Positions 38,860 to 47,266 of a DNA stretch of 64,000 bases are shown piece by piece. Under the pieces are notes generated by a model that made no database searches, was not told where the DNA came from, and was given only the letters and a program-made list of their open reading frames with translations. The translations under genes and the position numbers were made by a program. The stretch's first letter is position 1, and each line of letters begins with the position of its first letter. The stretch is taken from NCBI RefSeq assembly GCF_017355855.1, contig NZ_JAFEWD010000003.1, forward strand, positions 496,001 through 560,000. Reading direction: 5' to 3'. This DNA comes from Pedobacter sp. SYSU D00535 (GTDB taxonomy: Bacteria; Bacteroidota; Bacteroidia; Sphingobacteriales; Sphingobacteriaceae).

Positions 38860-41727
38860 ATGAATTTGAAAAAGGGAGTTCTTACGCTGGGAATGTCGAT
38901 AGCGACACTTACCGGTGTCTTTGCTCAAAGCACTACGACGAAGGAGGTTCAATACCTTTCCGGAAAAGATGCCAACAATACTGTTACCTGGGATTTTTGG
39001 GCAACAGGAGGAAGAAATAGCGGATTCTGGAGTAATATCGAGGTTCCCTCACACTGGGAACAGCAGGGCTTTGGTGGCTATAACTACGGACGCGATTATG
39101 TAACCTACGGTAAAAACTTCCGCTTTGAAGATGAGAAGGGTTTGTACAAGAAAGCCTTTACCGTACCCGATGCTTGGAGAGGAAAGGACATCTACATTGT
39201 TTTCGAGGGCTCGATGACAGATACCGAAGTGAAGATCAACGGTAAGTCGGCGGGACCGATCCATCAAGGGTCTTTTTATCGTTTCAAGTATAACATCAGC
39301 GACAAGATAAAATTTGGGCAGTTCAACTTACTGGAAGCCACCGTCAGCAAGATGTCGGCAGACGCCTCCGTGAATAATGCGGAGCGTCTGGCTGATTACT
39401 GGATCTTCGGCGGGATCTTCCGCCCTGTATATCTGGAAGCGCTTCCAAAAGAACATATTGATTGGACGGCTATCGATGCAAAGGCAAACGGCTCCTTTAA
39501 CATGAACGTCTATCTCAAAAATGCGCAGGCAGGAAGAGATGTGGTAGCAGAAATTGTGGATGCCAGGGGAACAGTGGTTGGAACGGCTACCGCTAAAACA
39601 GCAGGCGCAGATTCGCTGGTAAATCTAAAGACGAACATTAAAAAGCCAGCGCTTTGGACGGCTGAAACTCCAAATCTGTACACTGTTCGCGTGTCCATTC
39701 GCAACAACGGAAATACGGTGTATCAAACTTCAGATAAGTTCGGGTTCAGAACCATCGAGGTGAGGAAGCAGGATGGCATCTATGTGAACGGTACCAAAGT
39801 AAAGATGAAAGGGGTGAACCGCCACGTTTGGTGGCCGGAGACAGGTCGGGCAACCAATCCCAAAGCCGATCTGATGGATGCCAAACTTATCAAGGAGATG
39901 AATATGAACGCTGTTCGTTGCTCGCACTATCCTCCGGATAAGTACTTCCTTCAGCTTTGCGACTCGCTGGGTATTTATGTACTGGATGAATTGGCCGGCT
40001 GGCAGAAAGCCTATAGCACCAAGGCAGGGACACCGCTGGTGCGGGAAATGGTTATTCGTGATGTCAACCATCCTTCTATTATTCTTTGGAGTAACGGGAA
40101 TGAAGGTGGACATAACAAGGAGCTGGTAGACGATTACGCTAAATACGATCTCTCCAACCGTACAGTAATCCATGCTCATCACCGTCCGGGAAATGCCATC
40201 AACGGGATCGATGGTAATCACTACGAGGATTACTACAGTACACAAAAGATTCTGGCAGATACAAACATCTATATGCCAACGGAATTCCTGCACGCGCAGG
40301 ATGACGGCGGTGCTGCCTCTGGCCTTGCTGATTTCTGGGAGCTGCATTGGAACTCGAAAAAAGGGGCCGGTGGTTTTATATGGGATTTAGCAGACGAGGG
40401 CCTTGTAAGAACAGATCAGAACAATATTATCGATGTGAATGGAGTAAACGCTCCTGACGGCATCGTGGGTCCACACCGCGAAAAAGAAGGCAGCTATTAT
40501 GCGATCCGCGAAATCTACTCGCCGGTAAGAATTACGATGAAAAAGCTTCCGGCTAACTTCAAGGGAGAAATTCCGGTAGAAAACCGCTATCACTTTACCA
40601 ATTTGAATCAGCTTACTTATAAATACGAACTGATTAACTTCAACAAGAAGGAGTCGTACGCGGGTGGCTATACTTCTGCGGTCAAAGGAAATATTAAAGC
40701 TCCTAATGTAGCTCCTGTGGCCAAAGGTAACCTGAAAATTAATTTACCTGACGACTGGAAAAACTACGATGCCTTAACGTTAACCGCTGTAGATCCCCAT
40801 GGCAATGAGGTGTATACCTGGAGCTGGAAGGTGAAAGACAATGCTGCGTTGATAGCACCGTTAATGGCTTCTAAAGAGACTGAGGCGGTGACGGTTACAG
40901 AGGCCGACACCTTAGTGACAATGAAAGCGAACGGAATTGCAGTGACGTTTAACAAGCGTAATGGTATGCTCAGCAGTCTTGCCAACGATGCAAGTATGGC
41001 ACTTTCCTTTGGAAATGGACCGGTTCTGGTTAGCGGCAACGCCACTTTCAACGGACTGAAGCATTTCAAAGAGGGCAACAGCCACGTAGTGGAGGCCTCT
41101 TACACAGGAGATATGAAAGCTGTTCGCTGGAAAATGAACCCCAGTGGCTGGCTGGAGATGACTTACGAGTATACTCTTAACGGAGATTATCAATTTACTG
41201 GGATTAGCTTTAACTACCCTGAAAACTTTGTTCTGGGTGCAAAATGGTTAGGCAAAGGACCAAGCCGTGTTTGGAAGAACCGCCTGCAGGGAACGAGCTA
41301 TAATGTATGGCAAAACAGGAATAACAATACACACACGGGAAATGCTCCGTGGATCTACCCAGAGTTTAAAGGTTACTTCGCAGACATTACTTGGATCGAG
41401 ATGAACACGGTTCAGGGAAAGTTTACGGTGGCCACGCCGGATGAAGATATGTTTGTTCGCCTGTTTGATTTTTATGGATTGAGCGGTGCCAAACCTCATC
41501 CGGATCTTCCCGTTGGTAATATTTCGTTCCTTGACAGAATTCCACCAATCGGAACGAAGCTGGCCTTGAATATTAGTCCGAATTCACGCGTGCTTGGACC
41601 GCAAAGCGAGCTAAACCACGTGAACGGTGCAACAAAACGCACGCTTTACTTCTACTTCGGTATTCCGAAGCCGGAAGCAGAGAATCGCCAGTTCACGATG
41701 CCTAAAGAGAATATCCTGACGGATTAA
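38860..41727 (+). CDS. GH2 beta-galactosidase-like enzyme
   Basis: A 955-residue secreted GH2 protein (signal peptide to about residue 23). The order is sugar-binding domain (IEVPSHWEQQGFGGYNYG), Ig-like domains, TIM barrel (GVNRHVWWPETGR), then C-terminal beta-galactosidase small-chain-like domain (GKGPSRVWKNRLQG). The acid/base is Glu415 in SNGNEGGH and the likely nucleophile is Glu475 in MPTEFLHAQDDGG. It probably removes beta-galactose from RG-I galactan or arabinogalactan side chains, though other GH2 activities such as beta-glucuronidase are possible. It ends the enzyme block, followed by a strong terminator. Confidence 0.9.
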   Translation: MNLKKGVLTLGMSIATLTGVFAQSTTTKEVQYLSGKDANNTVTWDFWATGGRNSGFWSNIEVPSHWEQQGFGGYNYGRDYVTYGKNFRFEDEKGLYKKAFTVPDAWRGKDIYIVFEGSMTDTEVKINGKSAGPIHQGSFYRFKYNISDKIKFGQFNLLEATVSKMSADASVNNAERLADYWIFGGIFRPVYLEALPKEHIDWTAIDAKANGSFNMNVYLKNAQAGRDVVAEIVDARGTVVGTATAKTAGADSLVNLKTNIKKPALWTAETPNLYTVRVSIRNNGNTVYQTSDKFGFRTIEVRKQDGIYVNGTKVKMKGVNRHVWWPETGRATNPKADLMDAKLIKEMNMNAVRCSHYPPDKYFLQLCDSLGIYVLDELAGWQKAYSTKAGTPLVREMVIRDVNHPSIILWSNGNEGGHNKELVDDYAKYDLSNRTVIHAHHRPGNAINGIDGNHYEDYYSTQKILADTNIYMPTEFLHAQDDGGAASGLADFWELHWNSKKGAGGFIWDLADEGLVRTDQNNIIDVNGVNAPDGIVGPHREKEGSYYAIREIYSPVRITMKKLPANFKGEIPVENRYHFTNLNQLTYKYELINFNKKESYAGGYTSAVKGNIKAPNVAPVAKGNLKINLPDDWKNYDALTLTAVDPHGNEVYTWSWKVKDNAALIAPLMASKETEAVTVTEADTLVTMKANGIAVTFNKRNGMLSSLANDASMALSFGNGPVLVSGNATFNGLKHFKEGNSHVVEASYTGDMKAVRWKMNPSGWLEMTYEYTLNGDYQFTGISFNYPENFVLGAKWLGKGPSRVWKNRLQGTSYNVWQNRNNNTHTGNAPWIYPEFKGYFADITWIEMNTVQGKFTVATPDEDMFVRLFDFYGLSGAKPHPDLPVGNISFLDRIPPIGTKLALNISPNSRVLGPQSELNHVNGATKRTLYFYFGIPKPEAENRQFTMPKENILTD

Positions 41728-41744
41728 AAGAACTTAAGCAAAAA

Positions 41745-41777
41745 GGAAGGGAGCCCGAGAAATGGGCTCCTTTTTTG
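41745..41777 (+). terminator. Rho-independent terminator after GH2
   Basis: A perfect 7-bp GC-rich stem, GGAGCCC (41750-41756) with GGGCTCC (41764-41770), extendable by A-T and G-T pairs, followed by six T. It lies about 20 bp after the GH2 stop and closes the enzyme operon. Confidence 0.9.
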
Positions 41778-42325
41778 TTAACGGCGTTTCTGAGATGAAA
41801 ATGGCTTGCTTCATTCAGCATGACGCTTTGAAGTTGCGGTTGTCGTTTTGAGGCTCTGTCGTTCGGTATTCTATAAACGTTGCTGGTCTTCATTTGCCTT
41901 TTCTTTCTTCGTCATCCTGAACTGGTTTCAGGATCTCTTGAGTTATTGTTTTCTTGCAAGCCAACAGATGCTGAAATAAATTCAACATGACGATTGAAGT
42001 TGCGGTTGTGGTTTTTGTGGCTCTTTCGTTCAGCGTTCTATATACGCTTATCTTCGCCTGCCTTTTCTTCCTTCGTCATCCTGAAATTTACCCTGCACTT
42101 GTTTTAGGGCGAGTTTCAGGATCTCTTGAACTATTTTTTCTTGCAACCTCAAGAGATGCTGAAATAAATTCAGCATGACGTTTTGAAGTAGCGGTTGTGG
42201 TCCTTCAATCGCTTTCATCCTATAAATAGAAGCTCAATTGCTTATCTTTTCCTACTGCTTCTTTCTTCGTCATCCTGGAATTTACCCTGAACTTGTTTCA
42301 GGGCGAGTTTCAGGATCTCTTGAAC

Positions 42326-42681
42326 GTCTTTCTCTTAGCCATACCAGATCAAATCTCGTCGAACAAATCTCTCATCTCTGGATTAAATGAGCGGATGAGG
42401 TTTAGCTTCCATTCTCGGTGCCAATTTTTTAGCTGTTTCTCTCTTTCAATAGCATGAGTGATGTCCCCGATAACTTCGTAGTACACCAGGTATTTACATT
42501 TATATTTCTTGCTGAAGACAGAACCTTGGCCTTCTCTATGCTGATAGATTCCTTCGCGTAAGTCGCTGGTCACCCCGACATAAAGAATAGTACGCTGGAT
42601 ATTTGAGACGATGTAAACGTATCCGCCTTTGTGCATTAGGTTTAGTTTTACCTATAAAACTAATAATTTCCCGAGGTCTTC
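42326..42681 (-). mobile_element. GIY-YIG cassette replacing a repeat arm
   Basis: The third repeat unit has arm A (42268-42325) but no arm B. In its place is a 356-bp segment with the minus-strand GIY-YIG gene, after which the usual post-arm-B spacer resumes at 42682 (CTTTGAAGTAG). The exact fit between two repeat landmarks suggests the segment was inserted or exchanged as a unit. Mobility is inferred; no transposase is present. Confidence 0.4.
42349..42636 (-). CDS. Small GIY-YIG nuclease-domain protein
   Basis: A 95-residue single-domain GIY-YIG protein of the UPF0213/YhbQ-like type. The motifs are GYVYI (residues 5-9), LYVGVTSDL (18-26), a nearby Arg27, and IEREKQLKNW (63-72) containing the metal-binding Glu64. 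The domain is complete, so cleavage activity is possible. Small proteins of this type are abundant in Bacteroidota and their role is not settled. It is alone on the minus strand inside a palindromic repeat array, between terminator-bounded + strand operons. A functional link with the repeats, by cutting or spreading them, is a hypothesis only. Confidence 0.88.
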   Translation of the reverse strand: MHKGGYVYIVSNIQRTILYVGVTSDLREGIYQHREGQGSVFSKKYKCKYLVYYEVIGDITHAIEREKQLKNWHREWKLNLIRSFNPEMRDLFDEI

Positions 42682-43400
42682 CTTTGAAGTAGTCGTGGTT
42701 TTTTCTGGGCTGTATCGTTTTGGGCTTTATAAACGCTGCTGGTCTTCATTTGCCCTTCCTTCCTTCGTCATCCTGGAATTTCCTGCACTTGTTTCATGGC
42801 TGGTTTCAGGATCTCTTGAATTATTTTTTTCTTGCAATCTCAAGAGATGCTGAAATAAATTCAGCATGACGCTTTGAAGTTGCGGTTGTCGTTTTGAGGC
42901 TCTGTCGTTCAGTGTTCTATAAACGTTGCTGGTCTTCATTTGCCTTTTCTTTCTTCGTCATCCTGAACTGGTTTCAGGATCTCTTGAGTTACTGTTTTCT
43001 TGCAAGCTCAAGAGATGCTGAAATAAATTCAGCATGACGCTTTGATGTAGCGGTTGTGTTTTCGCAGCTCTGTCTTTTGCGGTTTTATAAAAGTTGTTGG
43101 TCTTCGCCTGCCTTTTCTTTCTCGTCATCCTGGAATTTACCCTGCACTTGTTTCAGGGCGAGTTTCAGGATCTCTTGAACTATTTTTTCTTGCAACCTCA
43201 AGAGATGCTGAAATAAATTCAGCATGACGCTTTGAAGTTGCAGTTTTAGCTTTTCGTGGCTCTGTCGTTCAGTGTTCTATAAACGTAATCAATGATTCGT
43301 AACTAGAAATTTACCACAGAACATACTTGTACAGGATAGTCTAAACCTCTTTTTTTATTAATCTTGAAATCTTATAACCAAGGTAATAAACTGTCTCTCT

Positions 43401-44885
43401 ATGCATGGAAAGGTGCAAGCTGCGCAGCCGGCTGATTTATTTCTTCGCCCACGAAGAAATACACGAATAATCCAATTAAGTAAACCACTTTTTGTGATTT
43501 TGTTGCTCTTGCAGTGCTCGGTCTTTTCAATACATGCCGCAGACCCTAGTTGGGCCTCAAAAGTGGGAGTAAAGAAAATCAAGGTAAAAAAGCACGTGTT
43601 TAGCGTAAATGAATTTGGTGCAGTGAATGATGGAAAAACGATTAACACGGCAGCCATCCAAAAAGCAATAGACGCCTGTGCAGCCAAGGGGGGAGGAACA
43701 GTAGTCTTTTCCCCGGGCCAATACTTGACAGGTTCAATATTCGTGAAAAAAAATGTGTTCCTGCAGATCGATAAAGGTGTCGAACTACTGGGCAGCCAGG
43801 ATTTAAAAGACTATCCGGATATCGATACGCGGGTGGCAGGCATCGAAATGAAATGGCCGGCAGCTCTGATCAATATTATCGGGCAGAAAAACGCAGGGGT
43901 ATTGGGAGATGGGGTGGTAAATGCACAAGGAAAGCCTTTCTGGGACGCCTACTGGGCGCTAAGAAAAGCCTACGAACCAAAGAAACTTCGCTGGATAGTT
44001 GATTACGACGCCAAGCGCCCCAGAACCTTACTGGTAGCAGATTGTGAGAACGTGCTGGTGAAAGGGCTGACACTGCAGCAAGCCGGATTCTGGACCGTTC
44101 ACGTGCTATACTCCAAATACATCACGGTGGATGGAGTCACCATCCAGAATAACATTGGGGGCCATGGACCAAGTACGGATGGCATCGACATCGACTCCTC
44201 TTCCTGGGTGTTGGTGCAAAATTCAGATATCGACTGTAACGACGACAACTTCTGCATCAAGTCGGGTCGTGACTGGGATGGTCTCCGCGTGAACCGTCCT
44301 GCCGAATACATCGTCATTCGCGACTGTGTTTCCCGCAAAGGAGGAGGCCTCATTACTTTCGGAAGTGAAACTTCGGGTGGGATGAAGCATATTCTCGCCA
44401 AAAACCTAAAAGCAAACGGCACGGGAGTAGGTATTCGTTTTAAGTCGGCCAAAAACCGCGGCGGGACTGTAGAGGATATTTACATCGATAATATTCAAAT
44501 GACCGAGGTGGGGACAGCTTTGGAAATTACTCCAAACTGGAATCCATCTTATAGCTATTCTGCTTTACCTGCAGGTTACGACATCAATACAGTACCGGAA
44601 CACTGGAAAAAAATGCTTCAGCCGGTAGCTCCCGAAAAAGGTATACCCACCTTCAAAGATGTCTTTATCTCCAACATCAAGGCTGACAACGCGCGTAGAG
44701 CAATTTTTGCCGACGGTCTGGATGAGAAACCCTTGAAAAACTTCAACCTGGCAAACGTCAGTATCATCGCAAACAATGCCGGATCTATTAAAAACGCAAA
44801 AGACTGGGCGTTCAAAAATGTTAACATCACTGCAAAAGACAATAGTAAAATCACAGTAACAGCATCGGAAGGAGTAAACCCTTAA
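43401..44885 (+). CDS. GH28 family protein (polygalacturonase-like), 494 aa
   Basis: A 494-residue beta-helix protein with an unusually long N-terminal region before a hydrophobic segment (about residues 30-46, LFVILLLLQCSVFSIHA); no later Met offers a shorter start. GH28 motifs are STDGID (Asp260), CNDDNFCIKSGRD (Asp281/Asp282) and GIRFKS in place of R-I-K. The GHG histidine is replaced: R-K-G-G-G-L aligns with R-D-G-H-G-G of the other GH28 at 47267, putting Gly315 at the His position. Altered catalysis or substrate is possible. It opens the second enzyme block after the repeat array, 9 bp before PL1. Confidence 0.87.
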   Translation: MHGKVQAAQPADLFLRPRRNTRIIQLSKPLFVILLLLQCSVFSIHAADPSWASKVGVKKIKVKKHVFSVNEFGAVNDGKTINTAAIQKAIDACAAKGGGTVVFSPGQYLTGSIFVKKNVFLQIDKGVELLGSQDLKDYPDIDTRVAGIEMKWPAALINIIGQKNAGVLGDGVVNAQGKPFWDAYWALRKAYEPKKLRWIVDYDAKRPRTLLVADCENVLVKGLTLQQAGFWTVHVLYSKYITVDGVTIQNNIGGHGPSTDGIDIDSSSWVLVQNSDIDCNDDNFCIKSGRDWDGLRVNRPAEYIVIRDCVSRKGGGLITFGSETSGGMKHILAKNLKANGTGVGIRFKSAKNRGGTVEDIYIDNIQMTEVGTALEITPNWNPSYSYSALPAGYDINTVPEHWKKMLQPVAPEKGIPTFKDVFISNIKADNARRAIFADGLDEKPLKNFNLANVSIIANNAGSIKNAKDWAFKNVNITAKDNSKITVTASEGVNP

Positions 44886-44894
44886 AACCAGCGT

Positions 44895-46169
44895 ATGAAA
44901 ACAATCAGAACGTATATAAGATATGCCGCAGTGGCGGCTTTAGCCTTTACTAGCTCTCAGTCGCTTCAGGCTCAGCAACTGGCCTTCCCCGGTGCAGAAG
45001 GATTTGGACGCTTTGCCAGCGGAGGAAGAGGCGGAACAGTCTACCATGTCACCAACCTAAACGATTCCGGACCCGGTTCCTTTCGGGATGCCGTAAGTCA
45101 GCCGAACAGAATTGTTGTTTTTGATGTCGGAGGAATCATTAAAGCGCAAAGTCGCATCATGGTGGCGCCGCATATTACGATTGCAGGTCAGACTGCCCCG
45201 GGAGACGGAGTAACAATTTACGGTAACCGGCTTTCCTTTTCAAAAGCGGATCATACCATCGCCCGCTATCTACGGGTAAGGATGGGCGTTACTGGTGAAA
45301 AAGGCCAGGATGCCATTACTATTTCCGAAGGATCGAACATGATTTTTGATCATGTCTCCGTATCCTGGGGAAGGGATGAAACCTTCTCCGTGAGTGGGAA
45401 GGTTTCCGACGTGACGATTCAAAATTCCATCATCGCCGAAGGGCTGCATTCTCATTCCGCCGGGGGACTTATTCAAACAACTGGCGGCATTAGTTTGCTG
45501 CGCAACCTGTACGTCAATAATCACACCCGCAATCCGAAGGTAAAGGGTAAGAATCAATTCATCAACAACGTAGTGTACAACTGGCGGGTTGGCGCCTATA
45601 TTCTTGGCGACTCACAGAGTGCATCCTATGCCAATGTGGTGAATAACTATTTTATTGACGGGCCTCAAACCAGCGCTGCGCCTTTCACCCGGGGAAATAT
45701 GAACTTCCACATCTTTGCCGCGGCAAACTATCACGACTCGAATAAAAACGGTAAGTTGGACGGAGCAGAAATCCCACGGGAAAAATATACCGTAGTAGAC
45801 TGGCAGTCAAAGGAGTTCGACTATCCAAAAGTAATGCTGAGGAGTCCGTCCGCTGCTTATGACTATGTGTTGAAACATGCGGGAGCATCGTTAAAGCGCG
45901 ATCAGATAGATAAACGCCTGGTAGCGACGGTAGCCTCGTTAGGAAAAGAGGGAAAGATCATCAGCTCTGAAGAAGAAAATCCCGAGAAGGGTCCGGGAGA
46001 ACTTAAAGCAGGCAAAGCCAAAAAGGATACAGACGGCGATGGAATGCCCGACGACTGGGAGAAAAAGAAGGGCTTGGATCCAAAAAAGGTAGACGCCAAC
46101 GGAGATGCGGATAATAATGGCTATACGAACATCGAGGAATATTTAAACGAGCTTGCAGGGATAGATTAA
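44895..46169 (+). CDS. PL1 pectate lyase with C-terminal calcium-binding repeats
   Basis: A 424-residue secreted PL1-family lyase that cuts homogalacturonan by beta-elimination. The signal peptide ends near SLQAQ. Typical parts are FPGAEGFGRFASGGRGG, ITIAGQTAPGDGVTIYG, MIFDHVSVSWGRDETFSVSG (calcium/substrate region) and NHTRNPKVKGKNQFINNVVY, which holds the likely catalytic Arg. A charged linker (about 358-380) leads to a thrombospondin-3-like calcium repeat at the C-terminus (DTDGDGMPDDWE, DANGDADNNGYTNIEEY). Products should feed PL22 and GH105. Gaps to its neighbours are 9 and 11 bp, so it is co-transcribed. Confidence 0.9.
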   Translation: MKTIRTYIRYAAVAALAFTSSQSLQAQQLAFPGAEGFGRFASGGRGGTVYHVTNLNDSGPGSFRDAVSQPNRIVVFDVGGIIKAQSRIMVAPHITIAGQTAPGDGVTIYGNRLSFSKADHTIARYLRVRMGVTGEKGQDAITISEGSNMIFDHVSVSWGRDETFSVSGKVSDVTIQNSIIAEGLHSHSAGGLIQTTGGISLLRNLYVNNHTRNPKVKGKNQFINNVVYNWRVGAYILGDSQSASYANVVNNYFIDGPQTSAAPFTRGNMNFHIFAAANYHDSNKNGKLDGAEIPREKYTVVDWQSKEFDYPKVMLRSPSAAYDYVLKHAGASLKRDQIDKRLVATVASLGKEGKIISSEEENPEKGPGELKAGKAKKDTDGDGMPDDWEKKKGLDPKKVDANGDADNNGYTNIEEYLNELAGID

Positions 46170-46180
46170 AATAAAAGGGT

Positions 46181-47251
46181 ATGAAGCGAAGAGAGTTTAT
46201 ATCAGGCGCGCTGGTCTTGTCGGCCGCTGTGATGCTTCCCGATTGGGTGAAGGCAACTGTGCACCTGGAGGGGCATCCCTTGTCCGACTTCGTCAAAAAA
46301 TTGAAGCCGGTGGGCCGCGTTCTCGAAACGGAAGGATACTATGTCTGGTGTAACAGCCCTATCCAAGCTCCCGACAGAAAGATCCACGTTTTTTACTCCC
46401 GCTGGCCCTCAAAAAAAGGGATGGGGGGATGGATTAACAGTTCAGAAATTGCGCATGCTGTAGCTGATCGACCCGAAGGCCCCTATACTTATCTGGAAAC
46501 AGTACTGGCTCCCCGAGGGCTCGGTTTCTGGGATGCTACTACCTGCCATAATCCTCATATCCAGTACGTGGACGGGAAATACTGTCTTTTCTACATGGGG
46601 AATTCCAACGGAAAAACCAATACCAAAAGGATAGGCCTTGCCATTGCTGATTCCCTGAGCGGCCCCTGGAAACGACCAGACGAGCCCCTCCTGCAACCGG
46701 GTTCTGAGGGCGCCTGGGACGATCATTGTACCACTAACCCTGCCTTCGTAAAAAACAAGGGGAAGTACTGGCTATACTACAAATCCTGGAACAATAACGA
46801 CTATTATAATTCGCCGGACCCCGCCATTAGGGGAAATAGAAAATACGGGCTGGCAGTGGCCGACAAGCTGGAAGGTCCCTATGTCCGTGTTTCGGAGAAG
46901 CCGGTGATTGACTTTTCGGGGAAGGGCGGAAACCGACAGTTCGAAGATGCCTTTGTCTGGCATGAAAAGGGGAAGTTCAAACTGCTTGCCCGCGATATGG
47001 GGGTCTACAATCACGAGGTGGGACTTTACCTCGAATCAAAAGACGGAATGAAATGGACCGAGCCGACAATTGCTTATCACCCGCTGAAAGAGTATGCTGC
47101 TGAGCCTCCCGCTCCGCCTCACCTTAAACGGTACGGCCGCCTGGAGCGTCCGCAACTCCTTTTTATCAAGGGGAAACCCGCTTATCTTTTTACTACAGCT
47201 CAGGGTGGACGCTATATGACGGCATCATCCTTTGTTCTTAAAATTGATTAA
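46181..47251 (+). CDS. GH43-like beta-propeller protein with twin-arginine leader
   Basis: A 356-residue protein. Its N-terminus, MKRREFISGALVLSAAVM, fits a Tat signal, suggesting export in folded form, unlike the Sec leaders of its neighbours. The fold appears to be a five-bladed propeller of the GH43/GH32 type: repeated blades CHNPHIQYVDGKYCLFYMG, TTNPAFVKNKGKYWLYYKS and FEDAFVWHEKGKFKLLARD. At the usual Asp-Pro positions the sequence has Asn-Pro (HNPH, TNPAF), so the catalytic acids are not the standard GH43 set; the FEDAF acids are candidates. Family and substrate are uncertain, with a side-chain sugar of pectin inferred from context. Confidence 0.7.
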   Translation: MKRREFISGALVLSAAVMLPDWVKATVHLEGHPLSDFVKKLKPVGRVLETEGYYVWCNSPIQAPDRKIHVFYSRWPSKKGMGGWINSSEIAHAVADRPEGPYTYLETVLAPRGLGFWDATTCHNPHIQYVDGKYCLFYMGNSNGKTNTKRIGLAIADSLSGPWKRPDEPLLQPGSEGAWDDHCTTNPAFVKNKGKYWLYYKSWNNNDYYNSPDPAIRGNRKYGLAVADKLEGPYVRVSEKPVIDFSGKGGNRQFEDAFVWHEKGKFKLLARDMGVYNHEVGLYLESKDGMKWTEPTIAYHPLKEYAAEPPAPPHLKRYGRLERPQLLFIKGKPAYLFTTAQGGRYMTASSFVLKID

Positions 47252-47266
47252 TCAACACAATACAAA

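Larger units (their letters stand above)
41811..43229. repeat. Array of six palindromic repeat units
   Basis: Units start at 41910, 42074, 42268, 42766, 42956 and 43123 (period about 165-195 bp except across the GIY-YIG gene); a partial unit end lies at 41811-41825. A full unit has arm A (CGTCATCCTGAA ... TTCAGGATCTCTTGA), a spacer of about 25 bases, and arm B (TCAAGAGATGCTGAA ATAAA TTCAGCATGACG). Each arm is a local 8-bp hairpin, and the arms are also near inverted copies of each other. Short units are about 83 bp. Long units (107 bp) carry a nested hairpin resembling CCCTGAACTTGTTTCAGGG inside arm A. Units are separated by conserved T-rich spacers. No protein is credible on the + strand. 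Confidence 0.9.

Noticed and set aside
39730-40347. 205-residue minus-strand ORF
   Set aside because: Opposite strand of the GH2 active-site region, which is clearly coding on +.
41987-42178. 63-residue + strand ORF in the repeat array (and a similar one at 42629-42853)
   Set aside because: Translations of repeat units and spacers with no domain; they recur only because the DNA recurs.
41811-43229. CRISPR array
   Set aside because: Units are 83-107 bp palindromes with similar spacers between them, not short direct repeats with unique equal-length spacers, and no cas gene is nearby.
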